From Treponema sp. (lineage in GTDB: Bacteria; Spirochaetota; Spirochaetia; Treponematales; Treponemataceae): a DNA stretch of 50,098 bases. Positions 1-7,599 of the stretch are shown one piece after another (the stretch's first letter is position 1; each line of letters begins with the position of its first letter). The notes beneath the pieces were generated by a model, which was not told where the DNA came from, made no database searches, and was given only the letters and a program-made list of their open reading frames with translations. A program made the position numbers and the translations under genes. The stretch spans positions 1-50,098 of the forward strand of contig JAAYQG010000126.1 in the NCBI GenBank assembly GCA_012519415.1. The letters run 5' to 3'.

Positions 1-2
1 GT

Positions 3-1076
3 TTTGTTCAAACATTGAATTCAAAAGATAAAAACACTGCATTGGAAAAAGAAATTGTTGCATATATTTCAGAAGCAAAACAACAGGGAAAATTTTCCGG
101 TGTTGTGAATTCTTTGCATACTGCTATGAATGCAAGTCAAAAGACTTATCTTTCTATGCCTTATTTTGGAAATCTTGAAACAATGAATAAAACGCTTGTT
201 TCATATAATAACAACTTGCTTTATAAGGCACAGCAAGCACTTACTAAAGATATATTAAGTGCTTTTGAAATTGATCATCTTCTTTTGATGCTTTATTACA
301 AAAACAACATTGAACTTGCAAGCAAGCTTTTTGAACTTGCTTCTGAAGAAGATGCTTTTCCTACGGTTCTTCAGTCTGCGGGGCTTTTGACAGCTTATTG
401 TGATTCTTACAATTATTCAGTTGTGTTAACAAGAAAGCTTGAGCCTGCAATAGATCGATTGTTAAAAAGAATTATTTCAAATGTTAAGTTTGAAGAAAAT
501 ATTTTAACATTGACTGGCGAATATGAAAATTACAGTCAAACTGATGTTTGTAAGCTTGCGATGGCTCTTGTAGATTATGGCAAAATAACAAAAAAAGAAG
601 AACTTACTCGTACTGGCTATCTTTTGGCAAACAGCACATTAATATCTTCGCCGGTTAAAGAATCGGAAACAGCTGTGTATGCGGATCTTTATCCTCTTCT
701 TACGCAAAACTGCTATTATCCGCATTTAACACTTTTGCTTCAAAACCCGCGACCTGTTACAATCTGGACAGCTTCGCCTAATGTAACATTAACTTCGCCG
801 GAAAAAAACAAGCTTGTTCTTTCAATTGAATTTCCTGTTGGAGCGAGTCATTACATGGTAATTACAGGTCTTCATGCATTCGAAAAAATCCAAATGTATG
901 GACTTAATTATCGTTCAGACAAACAGTTTGAGCTTTATAATTCTCCAGGTTATGTTTACGATTTTGCTACAAAAACATTGTTTTTAAAAATGCGCCATAA
1001 AAGCGAAATTGAAAAAGTTATTTTTACTTATACAGACGCTGCCGCTTCTGCCGCTGGTGCTTTAGGAAACTTTTAA
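3..1076 (+). CDS. hypothetical protein, 5' end probably outside window
   Basis: ORF listed from a TTG at 15, but the frame is open to the window edge; 353 aa, no recognised family. Confidence 0.7.
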   Translation, partial: FVQTLNSKDKNTALEKEIVAYISEAKQQGKFSGVVNSLHTAMNASQKTYLSMPYFGNLETMNKTLVSYNNNLLYKAQQALTKDILSAFEIDHLLLMLYYKNNIELASKLFELASEEDAFPTVLQSAGLLTAYCDSYNYSVVLTRKLEPAIDRLLKRIISNVKFEENILTLTGEYENYSQTDVCKLAMALVDYGKITKKEELTRTGYLLANSTLISSPVKESETAVYADLYPLLTQNCYYPHLTLLLQNPRPVTIWTASPNVTLTSPEKNKLVLSIEFPVGASHYMVITGLHAFEKIQMYGLNYRSDKQFELYNSPGYVYDFATKTLFLKMRHKSEIEKVIFTYTDAAASAAGALGNF

Positions 1077-1191
1077 ATGATTTTGCTTTATAATATTGGG
1101 GAATAATATTTTTGAAGATGTGTAAATATTTATTGAATTTGTAGGCTACAATTTTAATGTAGAAATTCAGGCTGATTATATTTTTTTATGT

Positions 1192-2547
1192 TTATTTTGC
1201 AAAAAGTTCTTTTATAAGGCTTTTAATATCATTAACAAAAACCGTATCATCGCTTTTTTCTGGAGCAAAAATGCTATTAAAGCCAAGACTTTGGGCGGTT
1301 TTTATGCGCTGTTTTAATCTGTTTACAGGACGAATTTCTCCTGCAAGACTTATTTCGCCTGCTAAAGCTGTTGCTTCAGGGCAAGGCAAATCTGTTCTTG
1401 CAGAATAAAGTGCTGCTGCAAGTGCTAAATCTATTGCACTTTCGGTTAGGCGTACGCCGCCTGCAACATTCACATAAATATCGTATTCACTAAGTTTAAG
1501 ACCTGATTTTTTTTCAAGCACTGCCGCAATTCTGCTAACACGTGCCGATTCAATTTTTTCTGAAAAAACACGTGCAATAGAAGCTTTAGCAGGCACTGTT
1601 AATGCTTGAATTTCAACCATAAAAACTCGAGAACCTTCAAATACAGGAACAATTGCAATCCCTGATGGCAAAGAACCTTCTCTTTGCGTAATAAACATTG
1701 CAGACGGGTCTTCAACAGCCAAAAGTCCTTTTTCGCTCATTGAAAAAATTCCAAGCTCGTCAATAGAGCCGAATCTGTTTTTTTGAGCACGAAGAAATCT
1801 TACATCATCTGAGTTTCTTTCAAATGATATGACTGTATCAACCATATGCTCAAGCGATTTTGGTCCTGCAATCATTCCGTCTTTTGTTATGTGTGCGGAA
1901 AGAAATAAAATGGAATCGCGCTCTTTTACCCAAGAAATAAGTTCGTTCGAGCAGAATTTCAGCTGATTTACAGTACCAGGCACCGCACCGGCTTCCGCAC
2001 TGTAAACTGTTTGAATTGAATCAATAATTACGCAAACGGGATTAAATGAATTAAGTGCGTGAACAATATCGTCAAGTCTTAAAGTGCAAAGTATATCAAT
2101 GTTTTCAAGGTTGATTTTTAATCTATCGGCACGCGCTCTTATTTGAGAAGCTGTTTCTTCTCCGGAAATGTATAGTGCCTTTCCTCTTGTCTGAATAGAT
2201 GATGCAGTTTGCAGTAAAAGCGTTGATTTTCCAATACCGGGTTCTCCGCCTATTAAAATTGCGGAACGTTTTGTTGCACCTCCGCCAAGAACTCTATCAA
2301 ATTCTTTGTTTCCTGCTGATATTCTGTCGCATTCCATTGGGCTAACTGATGCAAGTGGAACAGGAGTTATTCGCTCCGATGATTCAGGTATGCGGCCGTA
2401 TGGCAAAGCTGATGCTGTGTTTCCTACAATATGTTCTTCAAATGTGTTCCATTCGCCGCATTCTGTGCAGCGTCCAAGCCAGCGCGGTTGAGTGCAATTG
2501 CAGTTTGAACATTTATAAATAATTGAAACAGATTTTTTCTTTGCCAT
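1192..2547 (-). CDS. radA: DNA repair protein RadA/Sms
   Basis: N-terminal CxxC zinc finger (YKCSNCNCTQPRWLGRCTECGEWNTFEE), Walker A GGEPGIGKSTLLLQ, KNRFG motif, Lon-like C-terminal domain. Confidence 0.97.
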   Translation of the reverse strand: MAKKKSVSIIYKCSNCNCTQPRWLGRCTECGEWNTFEEHIVGNTASALPYGRIPESSERITPVPLASVSPMECDRISAGNKEFDRVLGGGATKRSAILIGGEPGIGKSTLLLQTASSIQTRGKALYISGEETASQIRARADRLKINLENIDILCTLRLDDIVHALNSFNPVCVIIDSIQTVYSAEAGAVPGTVNQLKFCSNELISWVKERDSILFLSAHITKDGMIAGPKSLEHMVDTVISFERNSDDVRFLRAQKNRFGSIDELGIFSMSEKGLLAVEDPSAMFITQREGSLPSGIAIVPVFEGSRVFMVEIQALTVPAKASIARVFSEKIESARVSRIAAVLEKKSGLKLSEYDIYVNVAGGVRLTESAIDLALAAALYSARTDLPCPEATALAGEISLAGEIRPVNRLKQRIKTAQSLGFNSIFAPEKSDDTVFVNDIKSLIKELFAK

Positions 2548-2629
2548 TTATTATTTCCTTGTAGTTTATAATTATATCCCGAAAATGCTACGGCAAAACG
2601 TTCTTGTTGGTTTGTTCATTTAATGTGAG

Positions 2630-2673
2630 CAACGTCAGGACAACGTCAGGACAACGTCAGAACAACGTCAGAT
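2630..2673. repeat. four tandem 11-bp repeats (CAACGTCAGGA / CAACGTCAGGA / CAACGTCAGAA / CAACGTCAGAT)
   Basis: read directly; exact 11-bp period, abuts the cysE stop codon (2674-2676), upstream of radA. Confidence 0.95.
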
Positions 2674-3603
2674 TTACTTTTTGTTGTTGCAGTTAATGTC
2701 GTCCGGTTTATCTGCGAGCTTGTATTTGACTTTGCTAAAAGGCGGAACAGATGAAATTACCCAAACGTTTCCACCGATTATGCTACCTTTACCGATAACT
2801 GTGCACCCGCCTAAAATTGTTGCGCCGGGATAGATTGTTACATCATCTTCGATTGTTGGATGTCTTTTTTTGGCTTGGAGCTCTTTTTTTACGCTTAAAG
2901 CACCAAGTGTTACGCCCTGAAAGATTTTGACTCTGTTGCCTATTACGCACGTTTCGCCAATTACAACACCTGTCCCGTGATCAATGTGAAAAGATTCCCC
3001 GATTGTTGCGCCTGGGTTTATGTCTATGCCGGTGCGCCCGTGAATATATTCGCTCATAATACGAGGAATTATAGGCACTCCGTTTCTATAGAGAAAATTT
3101 GAAATGCGATAAACTAAAATTGCTTGCAAACCCGGATACGAGAGAATAACTTCTTCAATACTGTTTGCTGCCGGGTCATTTAACAATGCAGCTTCCGCAT
3201 CTAGCCGAACGAGTCTTCGTAGCTCGGGAATATATTCAATTAAAGAAAGAACAGCTTTTTCTGCAAGTCCAAAGCAATTCATTTCTGTTTGTTTGTTTGT
3301 TTTGCAGATATAAAGAAGTGCTTTTTGAGTTTCTGTGGTAAGATTGCTTACGATTCGATTGATTCGCTCGCCGGTGGTGTATTTTAAGCTATCTTTATCA
3401 AGTCTTTCTGCAGTGTTAAAGCCGGGAAAAATTATATTTTGTAAATCTCTTAAAATTTCTTGAACGGTTTGTCTGTTCGGAAAATTTTCAGCTTCTGAGA
3501 AATTTATTCCACCGTAATTTTGATACGAGTCCAAAATATCATTTAGAAGTTCATCTATTGTCTTCATGTGAAAATAATACATCATTTCGGTTAAGTTCTT
3601 CAA
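2674..3603 (-). CDS. cysE: serine O-acetyltransferase
   Basis: C-terminal hexapeptide-repeat domain: IHGRTGIDINPGATIGESFHIDHGTGVVIGETCVIGNRVKIFQGVTLGALS. Confidence 0.95.
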   Translation of the reverse strand: MKNLTEMMYYFHMKTIDELLNDILDSYQNYGGINFSEAENFPNRQTVQEILRDLQNIIFPGFNTAERLDKDSLKYTTGERINRIVSNLTTETQKALLYICKTNKQTEMNCFGLAEKAVLSLIEYIPELRRLVRLDAEAALLNDPAANSIEEVILSYPGLQAILVYRISNFLYRNGVPIIPRIMSEYIHGRTGIDINPGATIGESFHIDHGTGVVIGETCVIGNRVKIFQGVTLGALSVKKELQAKKRHPTIEDDVTIYPGATILGGCTVIGKGSIIGGNVWVISSVPPFSKVKYKLADKPDDINCNNKK

Positions 3604-3769
3604 TAATACAAACCAAGTTTATCTTTATAAATCGGGTTAATCTTTTGTTTGCGCGGAGTATTTAATGGAATGTTTCAAACATCGCAGACTTTCGCAAGAG
3701 TTTTGAGCGAGGGAGATTGATTTCCGAATTATCTTTAGGTTTAGTTTTTTAAATTGTTCAGTATTATTG

Positions 3770-3798
3770 TTGACAAAAATGATTTTTATCGTTATTCT
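3770..3798 (+). promoter_or_regulatory. sigma70-type promoter upstream of tRNA-Thr/rpmG
   Basis: TTGACA (3770-3775) - 17 nt - TATTCT (3793-3798). Confidence 0.75.
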
Positions 3799-3843
3799 CT
3801 ACAAACCGAATCTGCTTATAAATAAACACAAAATTGCAAGTAT

Positions 3844-3916
3844 GCCTTTATAGCTCAGCTGGTAGAGTGCGTCCTTGGTAAGGACGAGGTCGGCGGTTCG
3901 AGTCCGCTTGAAGGCT
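3844..3916 (+). tRNA. tRNA-Thr (anticodon GGT)
   Basis: cloverleaf: acceptor GCCTTTA/TGAAGGC, D arm GCTC..GAGT, anticodon loop TTGGTAA, T arm GGCGG TTCGAGT CCGCT. Confidence 0.95.
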
Positions 3917-3986
3917 TTACTTAAAATTTGTGTAAAGTAAAGATAGAGTAACTGTTGTTGCTGCTTATATAGTAAGGGGAATTAAA

Positions 3987-4160
3987 ATGGCTTCAAAAAA
4001 GACTGCTGTTGAAATTATTGCGTTGCAGTGCAGCGAATGCAAAAGAAGGAATTATACTACTTATAAAAACAGAAAAAATCTTCAGGGTAAACTTGAGTTG
4101 AATAAGTATTGTCCTTTTGATCGCAAACATACTTTGCATAAAGAAACAAAGGCAAAATAA
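3987..4160 (+). CDS. rpmG: 50S ribosomal protein L33
   Basis: 57 aa [57 protein letters not shown]; below the 60-aa ORF-track cutoff; SD AAGGGGA. Confidence 0.95.
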   Translation: MASKKTAVEIIALQCSECKRRNYTTYKNRKNLQGKLELNKYCPFDRKHTLHKETKAK

Positions 4161-4169
4161 TGCTTTAAT

Positions 4170-4187
4170 GGCGAACTTTTGTTCGCC
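4170..4187 (+). other. perfect hairpin GGCGAAC-TTTT-GTTCGCC downstream of rpmG
   Basis: 7-bp perfect stem, 4-nt loop. Confidence 0.7.
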
Positions 4188-4190
4188 GGT

Positions 4191-4224
4191 AAAGCTAAAA
4201 AGCTGCGTGTGGTTTTTTAGCTTT
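4191..4224 (+). other. inverted repeat AAAGCTAAAAA...TTTTTAGCTTT upstream of tRNA-Trp
   Basis: 11-bp perfect stem, 12-nt loop; possible processing or attenuation signal. Confidence 0.65.
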
Positions 4225-4230
4225 GCTTTT

Positions 4231-4303
4231 AGGTCAGTAGCTCTAATGGTAGAGCGTCGGTCTCCAAAACCGAATGTTGCGAGTTCGAGTCTTGCCTGGC
4301 CTG
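4231..4303 (+). tRNA. tRNA-Trp (anticodon CCA)
   Basis: acceptor AGGTCAG/CTGGCCT, D arm GCTC..GAGC, anticodon stem-loop TCGGT CTCCAAA ACCGA, discriminator G. Confidence 0.95.
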
Positions 4304-4377
4304 TATATTGTGCTGCCTGTTCTTTTGATGTTCAGTGCAGCATTTTTTTAGATTATTAAGTTGAAAAGGCGAGGTTC

Positions 4378-4560
4378 ATGATGGGAAAAGTTACAAATTT
4401 CTTAAAAGAAAGTATTGCAGAACTCAAAAAAGTGGTATGGCCAAGCTTTGATGATGTTGTTTCGTCAATAAAGGTTGTTTTGCTTTCAACTTTATTTATT
4501 GCAGTTATACTCGGCCTGTTTGATGGGTTGTGTGTTTTTGGTATGAATCTGATTTTTTAA
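4378..4560 (+). CDS. secE: preprotein translocase subunit SecE
   Basis: 60 aa FLKESIAELKKVVWPSFDDVVSSIKVV plus one TM helix; between tRNA-Trp and nusG; start may be 4381. Confidence 0.95.
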   Translation: MMGKVTNFLKESIAELKKVVWPSFDDVVSSIKVVLLSTLFIAVILGLFDGLCVFGMNLIF

Positions 4561-4569
4561 GGTAGTTCA

Positions 4570-5130
4570 ATGGCAAAGGGTTGGTATATCCTTCACGTTT
4601 TTTCGGGGTACGAAGCTAAAATCGAAAGAACAATTCGTACTATGATAGAGCAAGGTGAGCTTTCGTCTGAAAATGTTCTTGATATTAAAGTTCCGGTAGA
4701 AACGGTTGTTGATGTTAAAGATGGAAAAAAGAAAGAAGTAAAAAAGCTTTTGCTTCCGGGCTATATTATGGTAGAGCTTGATTTGCCTGGCGGGCTTGGC
4801 TGGAAGCCTATTTGCGCTTTAATTCGTCGAATAAATGGTGTTACAGGTTTTGTAGGCACTTCTAATAGTGAACGACCTCGTCCTATTCCGTCTGAAGAAG
4901 CGAAAGCGTTGCTTCAGAAAGCGGGAGATATTAAGGGTGAAAAAACTCCTCGTGCTAAGCAATCATTCTCTGTCGGTGAAACAGTTAAGGTTATTGACGG
5001 ACCTTTCGCAAGTTTTACAGGTACTATTGATGAAGTTAATCTTGAAAAGAACAAACTCAAAGTTGTAGTCGGCATTTTTGGACGAGCTACGCCTGTTGAA
5101 GTTGATCTTTTGCAAGTTGAAAAGGTTTAA
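4570..5130 (+). CDS. nusG: transcription termination/antitermination protein NusG
   Basis: [20 protein letters not shown]..., KOW motif [22 protein letters not shown]. Confidence 0.98.
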   Translation: MAKGWYILHVFSGYEAKIERTIRTMIEQGELSSENVLDIKVPVETVVDVKDGKKKEVKKLLLPGYIMVELDLPGGLGWKPICALIRRINGVTGFVGTSNSERPRPIPSEEAKALLQKAGDIKGEKTPRAKQSFSVGETVKVIDGPFASFTGTIDEVNLEKNKLKVVVGIFGRATPVEVDLLQVEKV

Positions 5131-5136
5131 TCCTTG

Positions 5137-5219
5137 GAAAATCGCTATTAAGAGATTTTCTGTTTTGGGAGAGATTTTACACCGTTGGTGTATATCTCGT
5201 TAATGCCGAATTATTTCGG
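5137..5219 (+). promoter_or_regulatory. three consecutive hairpins in the nusG-rplK leader
   Basis: GAAAATC/GATTTTC (5137-5160); GAGAT-TT-TACACC/GGTGTA-T-ATCTC (5171-5198); CCGAA/TTCGG (5206-5219). Confidence 0.65.
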
Positions 5220-5246
5220 TTCCACCAATAAAAAGGGAGATATTAT

Positions 5247-5678
5247 ATGGCAAAGAAAAAGGTAACGGCCGTTATCAAGTTGCAATGTCCTGCGGGAAAA
5301 GCTACCCCAGCTCCGCCTGTTGGACCTGCGCTTGGTCCTTACGGTGTCAGTGCTCCGCAGTTTGTACAGCAGTTTAATGACCGTACAAAATCAATGGAAC
5401 CGGGTCTTATCATTCCGGTTGTAATTACAGTTTATCATGACAAGTCTTACACATTTGTTCTAAAAACTCCTCCTGCAGCAGTTCTTATTGGAAAAGCTAT
5501 TGGAATTGAAAAGGGTTCTAGCAATCCTTTAAAGAGCAAAGTCGGCAAACTTTCAAAAGAAAAACTTGAAGAAATTGCAAAGACTAAAATGCCTGATATC
5601 AATGCAAATGACATTGAAGCAGCGAAAAAAATCATCGCAGGTACTGCTCGCAGTATGGGCGTAGAGGTGGAGCGGTAA
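5247..5678 (+). CDS. rplK: 50S ribosomal protein L11
   Basis: [35 protein letters not shown]. Confidence 0.98.
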   Translation: MAKKKVTAVIKLQCPAGKATPAPPVGPALGPYGVSAPQFVQQFNDRTKSMEPGLIIPVVITVYHDKSYTFVLKTPPAAVLIGKAIGIEKGSSNPLKSKVGKLSKEKLEEIAKTKMPDINANDIEAAKKIIAGTARSMGVEVER

Positions 5679-5679
5679 T

Positions 5680-6360
5680 ATGAAACATGGAAAAAAATAT
5701 CGCGAGTCGCTGAAGAAGTATGATCCAACACAATCTTATGATATTGCTAAAGCGTGTGCTTTGGTAAAAGATTTGAAATTTGCAAAGTTCGATGAAACTG
5801 TAGAGCTTCATATATGCTTGAAACTTGGCAAATCTCAGACTGTGCGTGATACGTTAGTTTTACCAAATCAGTTTAGAGGCGAGAAAAGAGTGCTTGTTTT
5901 CTGTAAAGAAGAGCGTGTAAAAGAAGCACTTGATGCTGGAGCCACTTTTGCGGGTGCAGCAGAATATATTGATAAAGTAAAAGACGGTTGGCTTGATTTT
6001 GATATCGCTGTAGCAACTCCAGACATGATGAAAGATGTCGGACGTTTGGGTATGGTTCTCGGAAGAAGAGGCTTGATGCCTAATCCTAAAACAGGAACTG
6101 TTACAACTGATATTGCAGCGGCTATCGACGAGTTGAAAAAAGGGCGCGTTGAATATCGTGCAGATAAAGGCGGTGTTGTTCATCTTGCAGTTGGTAAATC
6201 TTCAATGGATTCTGATAAAATTGCAGAGAATATCTCGGCTTTACTTGCTGAAATTTTACGCAAAAAGCCGGCTGATGCAAAAGCCGGTTATATTCAGTCT
6301 GTTTCTGTAAGCTCGACAATGGGGCCTGGAATCTGGATTGACTACAAGGACGGTGAGTAA
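5680..6360 (+). CDS. rplA: 50S ribosomal protein L1
   Basis: L1 signature DVGRLGMVLGRRGLMPNPKTGTVT. Confidence 0.98.
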   Translation: MKHGKKYRESLKKYDPTQSYDIAKACALVKDLKFAKFDETVELHICLKLGKSQTVRDTLVLPNQFRGEKRVLVFCKEERVKEALDAGATFAGAAEYIDKVKDGWLDFDIAVATPDMMKDVGRLGMVLGRRGLMPNPKTGTVTTDIAAAIDELKKGRVEYRADKGGVVHLAVGKSSMDSDKIAENISALLAEILRKKPADAKAGYIQSVSVSSTMGPGIWIDYKDGE

Positions 6361-6362
6361 TT

Positions 6363-6878
6363 ATGGCTACAAAACCAAAAAAACTCCAGCCTGCAAAAGT
6401 AGAAGCGATTGCAGAAATTAAATCGGTTTTAGAAGGCTATAACGATTTTATTTTTGCTGAATATCGTGGGTTGACAGTTGCGCAAATTACGGATTTGCGC
6501 AAACAACTTCGTGCAAAGAATTGCGAATTCAAAGTTGTTAAAAACAATTTTGCTCGCATTGCATTTGACGAGCTTAAAGTTGAAAATGTTGCAGATTATC
6601 TTTCTGGACCAACAGCTATTGCGCTTGCAAAGGAAGATTCGAATGAAGTTGCAAAAATCATGTTTGATTTTGCAAAAGAAGCTCCGGCATTAGTAGTAAA
6701 AGGTGCATACATCGAAAAAACAATGTATGACCAAGCTAAAATCGAAGCATATTCAAAATTGCCGACAAAAACCCAGCTTATTACTATGTTTGCTTGTGCT
6801 CTCAATTCTACAACGCAAAAATTTGCTGCAACATTGCAGGCTGTTGTGGATAAGAAAAACGCAGAAAGCGCGAGCTAA
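6363..6878 (+). CDS. rplJ: 50S ribosomal protein L10
   Basis: YNDFIFAEYRGLTVAQITDLRKQLRAKNCEFKVVKNN. Confidence 0.97.
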   Translation: MATKPKKLQPAKVEAIAEIKSVLEGYNDFIFAEYRGLTVAQITDLRKQLRAKNCEFKVVKNNFARIAFDELKVENVADYLSGPTAIALAKEDSNEVAKIMFDFAKEAPALVVKGAYIEKTMYDQAKIEAYSKLPTKTQLITMFACALNSTTQKFAATLQAVVDKKNAESAS

Positions 6879-6977
6879 TCTGCAAATCAGCTTCGGGGAA
6901 GTTGAATAAAAATGGAGTCAGGCTTCAATGCTGTCGTCCTGTCCCAGAAAAAATGCCTATTTAAAGGAGAAGATAAT

Positions 6978-7361
6978 ATGGCAGCTATAACTAATGATCA
7001 GATTTTAGATGCAATCGCATCAATGACAATTCTTGAGCTTTCAGAGCTTGTAAAAGCTATTGAAGAAAAATTTGGTGTTACAGCCGCAGCTCCGGTTGTA
7101 GTGGCAGGTGGTGCAGCAGCAGGTGGTGCAGCAGCAGCTGAAGAGCAGACAGAATTCAATGTTTCTCTTGAGGCAGCTGATCCTGCTAAGAAAATTGCTG
7201 TTATCAAGGCTGTACGTGAAGTTACAGGTCTTGGCCTTAAAGAAGCAAAAGATCTTGTCGAAGGCGCACCAAAAGTTCTTAAAGAAGGTGTTTCTAAAGA
7301 AGAAGCAGACAAGATTAAATCAACTGTTGAAACAGCTGGTGGAACTGTTAAGATTGCATAA
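6978..7361 (+). CDS. rplL: 50S ribosomal protein L7/L12
   Basis: [34 protein letters not shown]... [16 protein letters not shown]; start moved from 6912 to the ATG preceded by AAAGGAGA. Confidence 0.97.
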   Translation: MAAITNDQILDAIASMTILELSELVKAIEEKFGVTAAAPVVVAGGAAAGGAAAAEEQTEFNVSLEAADPAKKIAVIKAVREVTGLGLKEAKDLVEGAPKVLKEGVSKEEADKIKSTVETAGGTVKIA

Positions 7362-7378
7362 TTCAGTTTTAATAATAA

Positions 7379-7417
7379 AAAGCTTTGTTGCAAATAAAAT
7401 GTGGCAAAGTTTTTTAA
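7379..7417 (+). terminator. attenuator/terminator-like hairpin between rplL and rpoB
   Basis: CTTTGTTGC...GTGGCAAAG stem (three G.U) followed by TTTTTT. Confidence 0.55.
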
Positions 7418-7449
7418 ACAGCGTTTGTTTTACTCAAAATTAAGCGTTT

Positions 7450-7475
7450 GCTATCGGAATGTATTTTCCGATAGC
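7450..7475 (+). other. perfect intercistronic hairpin GCTATCGGAA-TGTATT-TTCCGATAGC
   Basis: 10-bp perfect stem, 6-nt loop, no U-tract. Confidence 0.75.
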
Positions 7476-7599
7476 TGTATCTATTTATGGGGTTTTTACC
7501 CTCGGGCAAAATGTGTTCCGCAGTCAAAGACGACCAAAGAATGTTCGGCACAACCCGTATAAGATTAAAGCCATGTAGGCGAAAAGGCAAGGGGGATCG

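Noticed and set aside
2630-2673. CRISPR-like array
   Set aside because: Repeats are 11 bp with no spacers and no cas genes in the window; a simple tandem repeat.
4117-4359. 80-aa ORF overlapping rpmG and tRNA-Trp
   Set aside because: Frame-shifted overlap of the L33 gene running through the tRNA; no family support.
5447-6319. Minus-strand ORFs inside rplK/rplA (5447..5731, 5860..6183, 6122..6319)
   Set aside because: Antisense shadows of strongly conserved r-protein genes; low-complexity products with no recognisable family.
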